A DNA stretch of 34,543 nucleotides from Caenibius sp. (GTDB taxonomy: Bacteria > Pseudomonadota > Alphaproteobacteria > Sphingomonadales > Sphingomonadaceae). Made by a program: the position numbers and the translations under genes. Under the pieces are notes generated by a model. It did no database searches and had not been told where the DNA came from. It worked only from the letters and a program-made list of their open reading frames with translations. Every line of letters starts with the position of its first letter. Positions within the stretch are counted from its first letter, which is position 1. The stretch is taken from assembly GCA_030830695.1 (NCBI GenBank), contig JAURML010000003.1:1-34543 (forward strand), in the 5' to 3' direction. Positions 1 to 8,605 of the stretch are shown piece after piece.

Positions 1-59
1 CCATTTTGCAGGATTTTTGCAGGAAAAAGGCCAGTTTAAAATCTAAGCCATTGAAATAG

Positions 60-136
<77 letters not shown>

Positions 137-272
137 CCAAAATGCGTCGGGCGGTGCGCGCAGTTAGCAGCGCAGCGCGCGCCATGCCAGCGCTTTTCGA
201 AGGCTCGCCACGTCAGCGCGCTCCGCGCCGCAAATTAGCGATTTGGCAATCAACCCGCGTTAGGAATGGCGC

Positions 273-710
273 ATGAACGCGATTCCGCCGTCCTTTACCC
301 GCTCTGACGCCGCCCGGCCGGAAGCATTGCTGCCCGGTTCAGGCCGAGCCGCCTTTGGCCAGGGCGCAGCCAATGCGATGAGCATGAAATGGGCTGCCCT
401 GCAGGACGCGGCTGGCGCGGTTGCCGCGCTGGCGGGATGCGCACTCGACAGGCCCGGTCCCGAGGTTCGCAATTTCCCGGCACAGATTCGCAACGCCTCT
501 GGCTGGCGCCGGCAACAGGCGGAAAACGGGGTGGCCGATCTGGCGGCGATCATGGAATCGGGGCTTGCTGCCTTGCTGTCCGTCAATGCCCGGGGCGCGG
601 ACGCCGCGCCGGCGGCAAGCGCCCTGCTGCGCGAATTCATCGCAGCGCGCGATGCGCTGCTGGCAATGGCGCCGCCATCCGGCGCACTTGGCCCGCATCG
701 CAGCGCCTGA
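273..710 (+). CDS. hypothetical protein, small, alanine-rich, helical
   Basis: This 145-residue protein was not recognised. It is rich in Ala, Gly and Arg and looks mostly helical, with no signal peptide or membrane segment. An AGGA-like ribosome site lies a few bases before the ATG. The region from about residue 62 to 135 has the most protein-like composition. It ends about 54 bases before the likely start of the MmcB-like gene on the same strand and may be co-transcribed with it. GC content and codon use match the neighbours. An overlapping minus-strand frame is also open, so support comes only from strand context, the ribosome site and composition. Confidence 0.6.
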   Translation: MNAIPPSFTRSDAARPEALLPGSGRAAFGQGAANAMSMKWAALQDAAGAVAALAGCALDRPGPEVRNFPAQIRNASGWRRQQAENGVADLAAIMESGLAALLSVNARGADAAPAASALLREFIAARDALLAMAPPSGALGPHRSA

Positions 711-763
711 CGGAATATTGAGCGGACTTGACCAAGTTCGCTTTATGTTCTTACCATCTCCGG

Positions 764-1270
764 ATGGTGGCCGCCCCTCACGCCGATTCATCTGAGGCAT
801 CTTCACCGGTGCTCTCGCCCGATGCCCTGTCCGTGGCGCGGGGGATCGCCCGGCTGTTTGCCCGCAATGACATATGGTGCCTGCCCGAAATGCCGCTGCG
901 CAACGGCCGCCGCGCTGACCTGATGGGGATCGACGGCAAGGGGCGGGTGGTTATCGTGGAGATCAAGGTGGCGAAGGCCGATTTGCTGGGCGACGGCAAA
1001 TGGCAGGACTATCTCGAATATTGCGACCGGTTTTTCTGGGGCCTGTCCCCCGTGCTTGATCGCGCCTGCCTGGAAGAAGCGCATTTTCTGCCCGATTGCT
1101 GCGGGGTGATCGTGGCTGACAATTACGATGCGGAGATCCTGCGCCCGGCGCCCACGCGTGCGCTGGCCCCGGCGCGCCGCAAGGTCGAGGTGGAGCGGCT
1201 CGCCCGTGCGGCCTTGCGCAGACAGGCGCTGAACGGCGACTGGGGCCTGACCGGTCCGCCCGCCCTGTAA
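764..1270 (+). CDS. MmcB-like DNA repair protein
   Basis: The protein matches the MmcB family, which in Caulobacter is linked to DNA damage tolerance and whose fold resembles a PD-(D/E)XK nuclease. Visible family features are an N-terminal block ARGIARLFARNDIWCLPE, then RRADLMGIDGKGRVVIVEIKV, where D, E and K are arranged like a nuclease core. Next come the segment DYLEYCDRFFWGLSP and a C-terminal Arg-rich helix. I chose the ATG at 764, giving 168 residues. A TTG at 728 would add 12 residues that do not look conserved. The nuclease role is inferred from the fold and is not shown for this protein. Confidence 0.85.
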   Translation: MVAAPHADSSEASSPVLSPDALSVARGIARLFARNDIWCLPEMPLRNGRRADLMGIDGKGRVVIVEIKVAKADLLGDGKWQDYLEYCDRFFWGLSPVLDRACLEEAHFLPDCCGVIVADNYDAEILRPAPTRALAPARRKVEVERLARAALRRQALNGDWGLTGPPAL

Positions 1271-1295
1271 CGGGCAGGGCAGGCAATGCGGCCCC

Positions 1296-1314
1296 GGCGT
1301 GATGACGTCACGCC
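1296..1314. repeat. inverted repeat downstream of the mmcB-like gene
   Basis: GGCGTGA and TCACGCC form perfect 7-bp arms around a 5-base centre (TGACG). It lies 25 bases after the stop of the MmcB-like gene. No T-tract follows on either strand, so it is not a standard intrinsic terminator. It may be a weak hairpin end, or an operator for the PAS-domain gene that follows. Nothing else was seen in the 197-base gap to that gene. Confidence 0.4.
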
Positions 1315-1467
1315 TCTGCACCTGCGCGTTCCTGCCGTTCCTGCGTCGCGGGCACCGCCGGGTCCATTTTGACGCCAATGAGGAAATCGGGCGCAACTTT
1401 ACGGTTTGTTTACCATGTCGCGCCAAAAGTGCTGCTGACTTGGAGACGAACTGGGGGCTTTCAGTCG

Positions 1468-3207
1468 GTGGACACGTTCAGAGGCTATTTTTCGAGCGAC
1501 GCCGATTACGGCGACGACGCGGCCTATCTGGAGCGCGGCGAGGAGGAAACGGGCCACGATGGTCCGCCTGCCTCGATCGGACGCGACGAACGCCGGATGC
1601 AGGTGCGCGCCTATAATCATTGGGCCAGCCTGCTGGGCGACCGCAACTTCCCCTGCATCGAAGACCTCGATCCTGAGAACCTGCCTGATTTCGGCCCATA
1701 CAGCGTGCTGCTGGATTTCACCTCGGGCATCGAAAATCCGGGCATCGCCTATCTGGGTGACATGCTGGCGACGGAATGCGGCGCGCAGGACGAGATTGCG
1801 CAACTTTCGGATGTTCCCAGTCGCTCGCTGCTCTCGCGCATCACGGATCACTACATGCAGATCCTCGCGAACCAGGCACCGATCGGTTTCGAGGCTGAAT
1901 TCGTCAATCAGCTGGGCAAGTCGATCGCCTATCGCGGCATCCTTTTGCCATTTTCGACTGACGACGATTCGATCGATTTCATTTATGGCGTCATCAACTG
2001 GAAAGAGCTGGCCGACCAGCTGACCACTGACGAACTGCTGCTGGAAATCGACCAGGCGCTGGAACGCGACACCGATGAGCCTGTTGCGCACGCGAACGAT
2101 ACGCCGCTGACCGGCTGGGCCGACGGCCCGGTTGCAAATGAAACGGCCCAGATCGACCCGGCTGAGGACATTCTCGACCTGACTGACGCATTCGGCGGTG
2201 GCGATGACGAAGACGCATCTGCGGGGCACCTGCCGGCCCCGTCCTTTGGCGGAACCGATGGCTTCATGAGCGATTATGACGCCGGGTCCGTCGACGATGA
2301 GGATGATGGCGACGCGGGTGATGGCGGCTGGGCCGCGGGTGCTGAGGCCGATGCACCGACTGATCGCGCCAAGGGGCCAGTCTATGGTTCGCTGCTGGCG
2401 AAATTCAGTGCGGTGGAGCCGGAATCCGACGAATTTGATACTGAAGAGGACGACGAAGAAGGCGCCGATTGGCCGGATGAAGGGGGCGTTGACCCCGAGG
2501 TGACACATGAGGTCACTGCAACTGGTGCATATGATCCGGACCAGTATCAGACCGATCTGCCGATCGCGGATGCGGGCGAGCCGATTGCGCTTGCCATGCC
2601 GGAAGAGGACGAGATGGAGCTGGGCGACTGGCTGGCCTCGGCCCGCGAACTGGCCATGGCCGCGCGCAGCAGCGAGGATCGTTCGCGCCAGGCGCTCTAT
2701 GCTGCCATCGGTCGGGCCTATGATTTTTCCATCGCCGCGGCCGACCAGCTGGAAGATTTTGCCGAGCGTGTTACTGATTCGGGACTGACCATCCAGGATC
2801 GCGCACCCATGACGCCAGTGGTCAAGCTGGTGTTCGGCGCCGATTACGACAAGACCCGCCTGACCGAATATGCTGCCGCGCTCAGCCACGGACACCGGCT
2901 TGGCGTCGAACGCGGCGGGATGGAGGAATTCCTCTGCACCGCGAAGGGCGGCCTCAAGGGCGTGGTCAATGCCGAACGCCGTCTGCGCCGCGAGGAAGCT
3001 GGCCAGCCGGTGGAGCCCGAAGGCGCCCCGCGCGAACGGCTGGCACGCAAGCTCGACCCGCAGGATTTCGACGCAATTGAGCCGAGCGGCAGCGAATTTG
3101 CCCTGGTCATGATCCGTCGCCTGACGACGGGCGAGGTGGTGATGCTGGGCGAAGTGCCAGAGGATGTGCCGCTGCTCGAACGCGCGGCGCGCAAGCTGTT
3201 GGGCTGA
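1468..3207 (+). CDS. PAS-domain protein with a long acidic linker
   Basis: The protein has about 579 residues. The N-terminal part, up to about residue 190, resembles the alphaproteobacterial PAS_5-type domain: NHWASLLGDRNFPCIEDLDP, then a PSRSLLSRITDHY segment and the strand-like FIYGVINWKELADQ. A long stretch of about 190 residues is very rich in Asp, Glu and Gly and is probably disordered. The C-terminal region (LASARELAMAARSSEDRSRQ... onward) is helical and ends in a folded-looking RKLLG tail. I chose GTG 1468 because a G-rich stretch (1453-1457) precedes it. Open sequence continues upstream to a TTG at 1369 and an ATG at 1378, but that part does not look like protein. The function is unknown; a sensory or scaffold role is inferred. 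Confidence 0.75.
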   Translation: MDTFRGYFSSDADYGDDAAYLERGEEETGHDGPPASIGRDERRMQVRAYNHWASLLGDRNFPCIEDLDPENLPDFGPYSVLLDFTSGIENPGIAYLGDMLATECGAQDEIAQLSDVPSRSLLSRITDHYMQILANQAPIGFEAEFVNQLGKSIAYRGILLPFSTDDDSIDFIYGVINWKELADQLTTDELLLEIDQALERDTDEPVAHANDTPLTGWADGPVANETAQIDPAEDILDLTDAFGGGDDEDASAGHLPAPSFGGTDGFMSDYDAGSVDDEDDGDAGDGGWAAGAEADAPTDRAKGPVYGSLLAKFSAVEPESDEFDTEEDDEEGADWPDEGGVDPEVTHEVTATGAYDPDQYQTDLPIADAGEPIALAMPEEDEMELGDWLASARELAMAARSSEDRSRQALYAAIGRAYDFSIAAADQLEDFAERVTDSGLTIQDRAPMTPVVKLVFGADYDKTRLTEYAAALSHGHRLGVERGGMEEFLCTAKGGLKGVVNAERRLRREEAGQPVEPEGAPRERLARKLDPQDFDAIEPSGSEFALVMIRRLTTGEVVMLGEVPEDVPLLERAARKLLG

Positions 3208-3304
3208 CCGTCAGGCGGCAAGGCCGCGCCCCTGGTTGCACGAAAACGCGAAGCACCGGCATCTTCAGTTCCGGTTCAGGCGCAAACAGGCTAACACGGG
3301 CGGC

Positions 3305-4678
3305 ATGCAATTGCTGCTTCGCCTGCTGGCCATCCTTGCCCTGACGATCATGTCGGTTCGCCCGGCCATGGCGCAATCGGTCTTGCGCGATGCCGAAACC
3401 GAAGCGCTGTTCCAGGATATGGCCGCGCCGCTGGTGGCGGCTGCGGGGCTGGCCCCCGGCAATGTCGACATCGTTCTGCTCAACGATCCGTCGATCAACG
3501 CCTTTGTCGCGGGCGGGCAGGCGATCTATGTGCACAGCGGACTGATCAACGAGGCAAGTTCGGCAGAAGAGGTTCAGGGTGTCATCGCGCACGAACTGGG
3601 CCATATCACCGGCGGGCACATCATCCGCTTCGATGAGGGGATGAAAGGCGCCACCAGCATAACCATCCTGTCCCTGCTGATTGGCGTGGCGGCGGCGGCG
3701 GCGGGTAGCCCGGATGCCGCGATGGGCGCGCTTGCCGCCGGGCAGCAGGCCGCGATGGGCAAGCTGCTGGCATTCACCCGGGTGCAGGAATCTTCGGCCG
3801 ATGCGGCGGGCGCCCAATATCTCTCCAGCGCCGGCATATCGGGGCGCGGTTCGCTCGAATTCTTCGAAAAGCTCCAGAATCTCGAATTTCGCCGCGGTAT
3901 CCGTCAGGATGACGAGGCGACATTCGGCCGCACCCACCCGATGACCGGGGACCGGATTGCCACCTTGCGCGAAACCTATGAAAAGGATCCCGCCTGGACC
4001 CGCCCGGCCGATCCGCAACTGCAGGAACGCTTCCTGCGGATCAGGGCCAAGCTTTATGGCTATATTGCCGAACCGGAACAGACGCTTGCCGCATTTCCGC
4101 CAACGGACAATTCGATCCCGGCTCATTATGCGCGCGCCTATGCCTATCACAAACAGGCCTTCACGGACAAAGCGCTGGCCGAAGCCGCAGCGCTGATCGC
4201 GACTGAACCGGACAACCCCTATTTCCTTGAATTGAAAGGACAGGTTCTGCTCGAATCGGGTCGGCCCGATGAAGCGCTGCCCGCATTGCGGCGGGCGACG
4301 CAACTGACCGGCAACAACGGCCTGATCGCGACAATCTTCGGCCATGCGCTGATCGCCACCGAGGATGAAGCCAATTATGCCGAGGCTGAGCGGGTGCTGA
4401 AAGCAGCGGTCGCGCGTGACCGCGAGAACCCCTTTGCCTGGCACCAGCTGGGTGTGATCTATGCGGCGCGCGGCGATCTGGCCCGGGCCAAGCTGGCCAG
4501 CGCGGAACAGCAGGTGATGGAGCAGCGCTATCGTGATGCGTTGATGAGCGCGCAGGCGGCGGTAGCCTCATTGCCGCATGATACGCCGGACTGGCTGCGC
4601 GCGCGCGATATAGAAATGCAGGCGCAGGCCGAGCTTGACCGCGACAAGAAGGAAAAGAAGAAGAGCAAGGATGGATAA
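3305..4678 (+). CDS. M48 family zinc metalloprotease with TPR-like C-terminus (BepA-like)
   Basis: This is a 457-residue periplasmic protease of the BepA/YfgC type, a family that helps outer-membrane protein assembly and quality control. Residues 1-23 form a signal peptide ending AMA. The zinc motif HELGH is at 96-100. The segment VQESSAD (160-166) would supply the third zinc ligand. The second half (from about residue 235) has helical repeats typical of TPRs, with YARAYAYHKQAFTDKALAEA and ALPALRRATQL as examples. The tail is very Lys-rich. The ATG at 3305 is set by the signal peptide; the open frame upstream overlaps the previous gene. Its stop overlaps the start of the DsbA-type gene by 8 bases, so the two are translationally coupled. 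Confidence 0.92.
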   Translation: MQLLLRLLAILALTIMSVRPAMAQSVLRDAETEALFQDMAAPLVAAAGLAPGNVDIVLLNDPSINAFVAGGQAIYVHSGLINEASSAEEVQGVIAHELGHITGGHIIRFDEGMKGATSITILSLLIGVAAAAAGSPDAAMGALAAGQQAAMGKLLAFTRVQESSADAAGAQYLSSAGISGRGSLEFFEKLQNLEFRRGIRQDDEATFGRTHPMTGDRIATLRETYEKDPAWTRPADPQLQERFLRIRAKLYGYIAEPEQTLAAFPPTDNSIPAHYARAYAYHKQAFTDKALAEAAALIATEPDNPYFLELKGQVLLESGRPDEALPALRRATQLTGNNGLIATIFGHALIATEDEANYAEAERVLKAAVARDRENPFAWHQLGVIYAARGDLARAKLASAEQQVMEQRYRDALMSAQAAVASLPHDTPDWLRARDIEMQAQAELDRDKKEKKKSKDG

Positions 4679-5417
4679 TGGGGCAAAGCGGAAAATGATC
4701 GGATATGGCGTCGCCGCCATGTTGGGCGCGGGGGCCATGGGCCTTGCCGGGGGCTGGGCATCGGTGCAATTCGGCCTTGCCGGGAAAGCGACCGGCGCAG
4801 CCGTACGCAGCTACATCCTCGAACACCCCGAAATTCTTCCCGAAGCGATGGAGCGGCTCGAAGCGCGTGAGGCGGCGAGCCGCCTCGCCCCGATGGCCGA
4901 TGCGGTGCGCGCGCCCTTCCCCGGTGCGGTGCTGGGCAACCCCAGGGGCTCGGTCGTGCTGGTCGAATTCAGCGATTACGCCTGCGGCTATTGCCGCCAC
5001 AGCGTGGCCGAGGTGGAAGCGCTAATCACAACGAACCCCGACCTGAAAGTGGTGATCCGCGAATATCCGATCCTTTCGGAACAGAGCGCGGCCGCCGCGC
5101 GGATGGCACTGGCCGCCGCCGAACAGGGGCGATTTGCCGCCTTCCACAAGGCCATGTTTGCCGCCGGACGGCCTTCGCCGACGACAATCGAGGCCGCCGC
5201 CCGCAAGGCGGGGCTCAATCTGGAGCGGGCGCGCAAATTCGCTGCATCCGCCGCCGTTGCGCGCGAGTTGCAGTCCAATCACGCCCTTGCCAGCCAGTTG
5301 GGCTTTAACGGTACGCCCAGCTGGGTCGCAGGAGACCAGGCCTTTTCCGGCGCTGTTCCGGGCGATGTCCTCGCCCGTGCGCTGGCCCGACCGGCTGATC
5401 CCGCCAAGGGCGTGTGA
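4671..5417 (+). CDS. DsbA family thioredoxin-fold protein
   Basis: This 248-residue protein has an N-terminal hydrophobic segment (about residues 9-30) that acts as signal or anchor. A short helical DsbA_N-like region follows with SYILEHPEILPEAMERLE. The thioredoxin domain carries the redox motif C-G-Y-C at 105-108 and the cis-proline motif FNGTPSW near the end. The family forms or shuffles disulfides, or moves electrons, in the periplasm. Upstream, ATG 4671 overlaps the protease gene by 8 bases; downstream, its TGA overlaps the GTG of the next protease by 4 bases. It may keep envelope proteins handled by the flanking proteases in the right redox state, but that link is inferred only from the operon. 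Confidence 0.93.
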   Translation: MDNGAKRKMIGYGVAAMLGAGAMGLAGGWASVQFGLAGKATGAAVRSYILEHPEILPEAMERLEAREAASRLAPMADAVRAPFPGAVLGNPRGSVVLVEFSDYACGYCRHSVAEVEALITTNPDLKVVIREYPILSEQSAAAARMALAAAEQGRFAAFHKAMFAAGRPSPTTIEAAARKAGLNLERARKFAASAAVARELQSNHALASQLGFNGTPSWVAGDQAFSGAVPGDVLARALARPADPAKGV

Positions 5418-6394
5418 AGCCGCTGGCTGCACTCCCCCTCAGCGCCCTGTTGCTGCTGACCGCGCCGGCCGGAGCGCAAGGATCATTGCCGGTCAGCGCG
5501 GCATCGGCGCTGGCAGCCAACCAGCTGCATGACGGGCGGCTGCTTGACGCAGGCTGGCGGCTGGCAACCGGCAATGCGCCCTTCTGTGCTTCCACCTCCC
5601 TGCAAATCGGCCTGTTGCTGCAGGATGTGATGCTGTTCGATCAGCCCGCGCTGGCAAGGCGCACGCTGGGCATGGCCGGGGATTTCACGATCGCGGCAGT
5701 GGCACAGGATTCGCCTGCTGCGCTGGCCGGGCTTGTGCCGGGTCAGGAAGTTGTCGCCGTCGGCAACCAGGCGCTTGCGGCCTTGCCCGCCGGGCAACCG
5801 GGCGATTTCAGGCGGCTGGGCAAAGTGGAAGCGCTGATGGAGAGCACGCTGGCGAAGCACGGCACAGTCGACCTGACACTGCGCGAGGCAGACGGTTCGC
5901 TGAGCCAGCGCAGCATCGCCGGGGTGCGCGCCTGCCGGGGCCGGTTCGAATTGCGCAATTCAGGGGCACGGGCAGAGGCAGACGGGGAACGCATCCTGAT
6001 CGGACGCGACTTTGCCGCACACCTGCCCGCAGCAGACTGGCTGAGCGATGCGGAATTCGCCGGGATTGTCGCTCATGAATTCGCGCATGTCATCCTGGCG
6101 CATGGCGCATGGCTTGACCGGGCCGGGCGCGACGATGCCGAAATCCGCCGCACCGAACGCGAAGCGGACCGGCTGGCCATCTGGTTGCTGGCCAACGCCG
6201 GATATGATCCTGTTCCCTTCGCGCAGTTGTTGGGTGACTGGGGCAGGCGCGGCCGCAACGGCCCGCCGCAGTCCCCCACGCATGACGAATGGGCAGCTCG
6301 CGCCGCACAGGCCCGCACGGAAGTGGCCGCGATGCGCGCGGCGCTGCTGGCGCGCGGCGTGGCTGACTGGTCGCACGATTTCCACCGGGAATGA
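5414..6394 (+). CDS. PDZ domain-containing M48-type metalloprotease
   Basis: This 326-residue secreted protein starts with GTG 5414 inside a GTGA overlap with the preceding stop. Residues 1-21 form a signal peptide ending in AGA. A PDZ-like module follows (about 85-165), with DSPAALAGLVPGQEVVAVG as its binding-loop region. The zinc motif HEFAH is at 221-225, and TEREAD at 247-252 gives the third ligand and the conserved Asp. The order PDZ then peptidase differs from the protease at the head of the operon. Two M48 enzymes around one DsbA-type protein suggest a small envelope quality-control module. Its substrates are unknown. Confidence 0.88.
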   Translation: MKPLAALPLSALLLLTAPAGAQGSLPVSAASALAANQLHDGRLLDAGWRLATGNAPFCASTSLQIGLLLQDVMLFDQPALARRTLGMAGDFTIAAVAQDSPAALAGLVPGQEVVAVGNQALAALPAGQPGDFRRLGKVEALMESTLAKHGTVDLTLREADGSLSQRSIAGVRACRGRFELRNSGARAEADGERILIGRDFAAHLPAADWLSDAEFAGIVAHEFAHVILAHGAWLDRAGRDDAEIRRTEREADRLAIWLLANAGYDPVPFAQLLGDWGRRGRNGPPQSPTHDEWAARAAQARTEVAAMRAALLARGVADWSHDFHRE

Positions 6395-6460
6395 GCGTCG
6401 GGATGGCGCCGGTGCGCAAAAAGTCTGACGAAACGGCGCAAATCGGATAAGAGGCCCCGC

Positions 6461-7675
6461 ATGGCCGTGCTGCCTTTTCGACCGACACCGTTTTTCGCCA
6501 ACAAGAACCGCGCATTCTGGCAGTTGCAGATCGCTGGTTGGGGCGGGGCAATGGTGCTGCGCGCCATCACCAGCCTCGCCAATGAAAAGCCCGCGTCCTT
6601 CCTGCTGCTGGTGGTCATCTCCACCATCACCGGCTTTTCGCTGAGCCTGATCCTCTCCGTCATTTATCGCCGCCTGATCAACGCCCGGCCGCTGGTGACC
6701 TGGGGCGTGACTGCGCCGGTACTCGCCATCGCGGTCAGCATTTCCGCCTTCGTCAATGGCTGGGTCATCAGCCTCTATCAGGCTGGCAGCGAAGCCAGTT
6801 TTGCCCAGCTCTTCCTTGGCATCTTCTATATCGACCTGACCCTGATGGGCGCATGGTCCGCGCTCTATTACGCCATCAATTTCTACCTCCAGGTGGAAGA
6901 ACAGGCTGACCGGCTGATGCGGCTGGAAACGCAGGCTACCAGCGCGCAGCTGGCGATGCTGCGCTATCAGCTCAACCCCCATTTCCTGTTCAACACGCTC
7001 AATTCCATTTCCACCCTGGTGCTGCTGAAGCAGACCGAACCGGCCAACGCCATGCTGACCCGCCTTTCGGCCTTTCTGCGCCACACGCTGATCAACAAAG
7101 CGGGCACCAAAGTGTCGGTTGCCGAAGAAGTGGAAACGCTGAAACTCTATCTCGACATCGAACGGATGCGCTTCGAGGGACGGTTGCGCACCGAATTCAG
7201 GATTCAGCCCGAAGCGGCCAGCGCCCTGCTCCCTTCGCTACTGCTGCAACCGCTGGTCGAAAATGCCATCAAATACGGGGTGTCGCCACTGGAGGAAGGC
7301 GCGCAGATCAGCGTCGCGGCACGGCTGGTCGGGCAGAACCTTCGCATCACCGTCTCCGACACCGGGCCGGGATTGCAAAATCGCCCGCAACGGCCACAGT
7401 TTCCCGCAGCGATGCCGGGCGGGCACGGCAACGTTTCAACGGGTGTCGGCCTTGCCAACACCCGCGATCGTCTGGCCCAGGCCTATGGCGACCGGCACCG
7501 TTTCGAGATTCGCACGCCTGCCGAAGGAGGGTTCGTCGTTACCATTGAAATTCCTTTCAAACCCGAACAATCCGCCGAAGCCGCGCTTGCCGGCAGGCAG
7601 GACACGGTCCGCCCCGCACCCATTACCTCTGCCATCCCCGCCGCTGAAACGCGCACTCTGGAACCCGGATCATGA
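6461..7675 (+). CDS. LytS-type sensor histidine kinase
   Basis: This 404-residue inner-membrane kinase has four predicted membrane helices between about residues 25 and 145. A short coiled segment (EEQADRLMRLETQ) joins them to a His_kinase domain. The phosphorylated histidine is H174 in LNPHFLFNTLN. The HATPase domain shows the N box (LLLQPLVENAIKYG), SDTGPGL and GVGLANTRDRL. An AAGAGG ribosome site precedes the ATG. The tail after about residue 365 is Pro/Ala-rich and probably disordered. The stop overlaps the response regulator by four bases (ATGA), so the two proteins almost certainly work as a pair. The signal sensed cannot be told from the sequence. Confidence 0.95.
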   Translation: MAVLPFRPTPFFANKNRAFWQLQIAGWGGAMVLRAITSLANEKPASFLLLVVISTITGFSLSLILSVIYRRLINARPLVTWGVTAPVLAIAVSISAFVNGWVISLYQAGSEASFAQLFLGIFYIDLTLMGAWSALYYAINFYLQVEEQADRLMRLETQATSAQLAMLRYQLNPHFLFNTLNSISTLVLLKQTEPANAMLTRLSAFLRHTLINKAGTKVSVAEEVETLKLYLDIERMRFEGRLRTEFRIQPEAASALLPSLLLQPLVENAIKYGVSPLEEGAQISVAARLVGQNLRITVSDTGPGLQNRPQRPQFPAAMPGGHGNVSTGVGLANTRDRLAQAYGDRHRFEIRTPAEGGFVVTIEIPFKPEQSAEAALAGRQDTVRPAPITSAIPAAETRTLEPGS

Positions 7676-8466
7676 CCATTCGCACCATCCTCGTCGATGA
7701 CGAAAAACTTGCCGTACAGGGGCTTCAGCTGCGCCTGGAAGCCTTCCCCGATGTTGAGGTGATCGACACCTGCTCGAACGGGCGCGAAGCCATCCGCAAG
7801 ATCAAGACGGAAAAGCCCGACCTGGTCTTTCTCGACATTGAAATGCCCGGATTCGATGGCTTTTCAGTGGTGAAAGGCGTGATGGATATCGAACCGCCGC
7901 TGATCGTCTTCGTCACCGCCTATCAGGAACACGCGATCCGCGCCTTTGAGGCCAATGCGATCAACTATCTGATGAAGCCGGTCGATACGGCCAGGCTGGC
8001 GGACACGCTGGAACGGGTGCGGGTCCGGCTGGCGGAGAAGAAATCCGCCGAAGAGGCGGAAAAGCTGAAGGAAGTGCTGGCCGAAGTCGCGCCGGACGCG
8101 ATGGACAACATGCCCGACGAGGAAGAGACGGCGGGCCGCTACGAAAAGCTCATCAACATCAAGGATCGCGGCCAGATCTTTCGCGTGGATGTCGACTCGA
8201 TCGAACATATCGAGGCGGCTGGCGATTACATGTGCATTTACACTGGCGATAATTCACTGATCCTGCGCGAGACGATGAAGGATCTGGAACGCAGGCTCGA
8301 TCCGCGCCTGTTCCAGCGGGTGCATCGGTCCACCATCGTCAATCTCGACAAGGTGCGGCAGGTCAAGCCGCATACCAATGGCGAATGTTTCCTGATACTG
8401 GAAAGCGGCGCACAGGTGAAGGTCAGCCGCAGCTATCGCGATGTGGTGGCGCGCTTCGTGCATTGA
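7672..8466 (+). CDS. LytTR family response regulator
   Basis: This 264-residue regulator has a receiver domain at about 4-120, with the acidic pair DD at 9-10, phospho-acceptor D55 in VFLDIEMPG, the conserved T of FVTAYQEHA and the lysine of LMKPVD. A charged helical linker (LAEKKSAEEAEKLKE) leads to a LytTR DNA-binding domain from about residue 160, with INIKDRGQIFRVDVDSI and the family motifs FQRVHRSTIVNLDKV and SRSYRD. It overlaps the upstream kinase by four bases, which makes it the likely phosphorylation partner. The following 139-base gap has a short palindromic repeat and no gene. Confidence 0.95.
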   Translation: MTIRTILVDDEKLAVQGLQLRLEAFPDVEVIDTCSNGREAIRKIKTEKPDLVFLDIEMPGFDGFSVVKGVMDIEPPLIVFVTAYQEHAIRAFEANAINYLMKPVDTARLADTLERVRVRLAEKKSAEEAEKLKEVLAEVAPDAMDNMPDEEETAGRYEKLINIKDRGQIFRVDVDSIEHIEAAGDYMCIYTGDNSLILRETMKDLERRLDPRLFQRVHRSTIVNLDKVRQVKPHTNGECFLILESGAQVKVSRSYRDVVARFVH

Positions 8467-8509
8467 GCTGGATCATGTGAAGGCTGGAAATTCCGGTTCA
8501 ATCCCCCTT

Positions 8510-8539
8510 CGTCACCCTGAACCAAGTTCAGCATGACGA
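8510..8539. repeat. short copy of a dispersed palindromic repeat
   Basis: The element begins CGTCACCCTGAAC and ends GTTCAGCATGACGA, with three bases between the arms. The 12-base arms pair at 10 of 12 positions. The same two ends border the 92-base element at 23897-23988, so this looks like a short version with the middle missing. Similar palindromes are common between genes in sphingomonads. It sits between the LytTR regulator and nadC and could form a hairpin in RNA from either strand. Confidence 0.75.
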
Positions 8540-8605
8540 ATTTGTAGCAGGAGGGGGCACCACTTCTCTTGCACTCAACCCATCACTAGGCAAAACGCTT
8601 GGTTT

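Noticed and set aside
1383-1415. Possible CtrA-like site (two TTTA blocks seven bases apart) before the PAS-domain gene
   Set aside because: It differs from TTAA-N7-TTAA in both halves and would lie inside the longer candidate frame of the same gene; too weak to report.
1399-2895. A minus-strand open frame of 498 codons opposite the PAS-domain gene
   Set aside because: Long antisense frames are expected in GC-rich coding DNA. This one has no recognisable domains, and the opposite strand encodes a PAS-domain protein with sensible composition.
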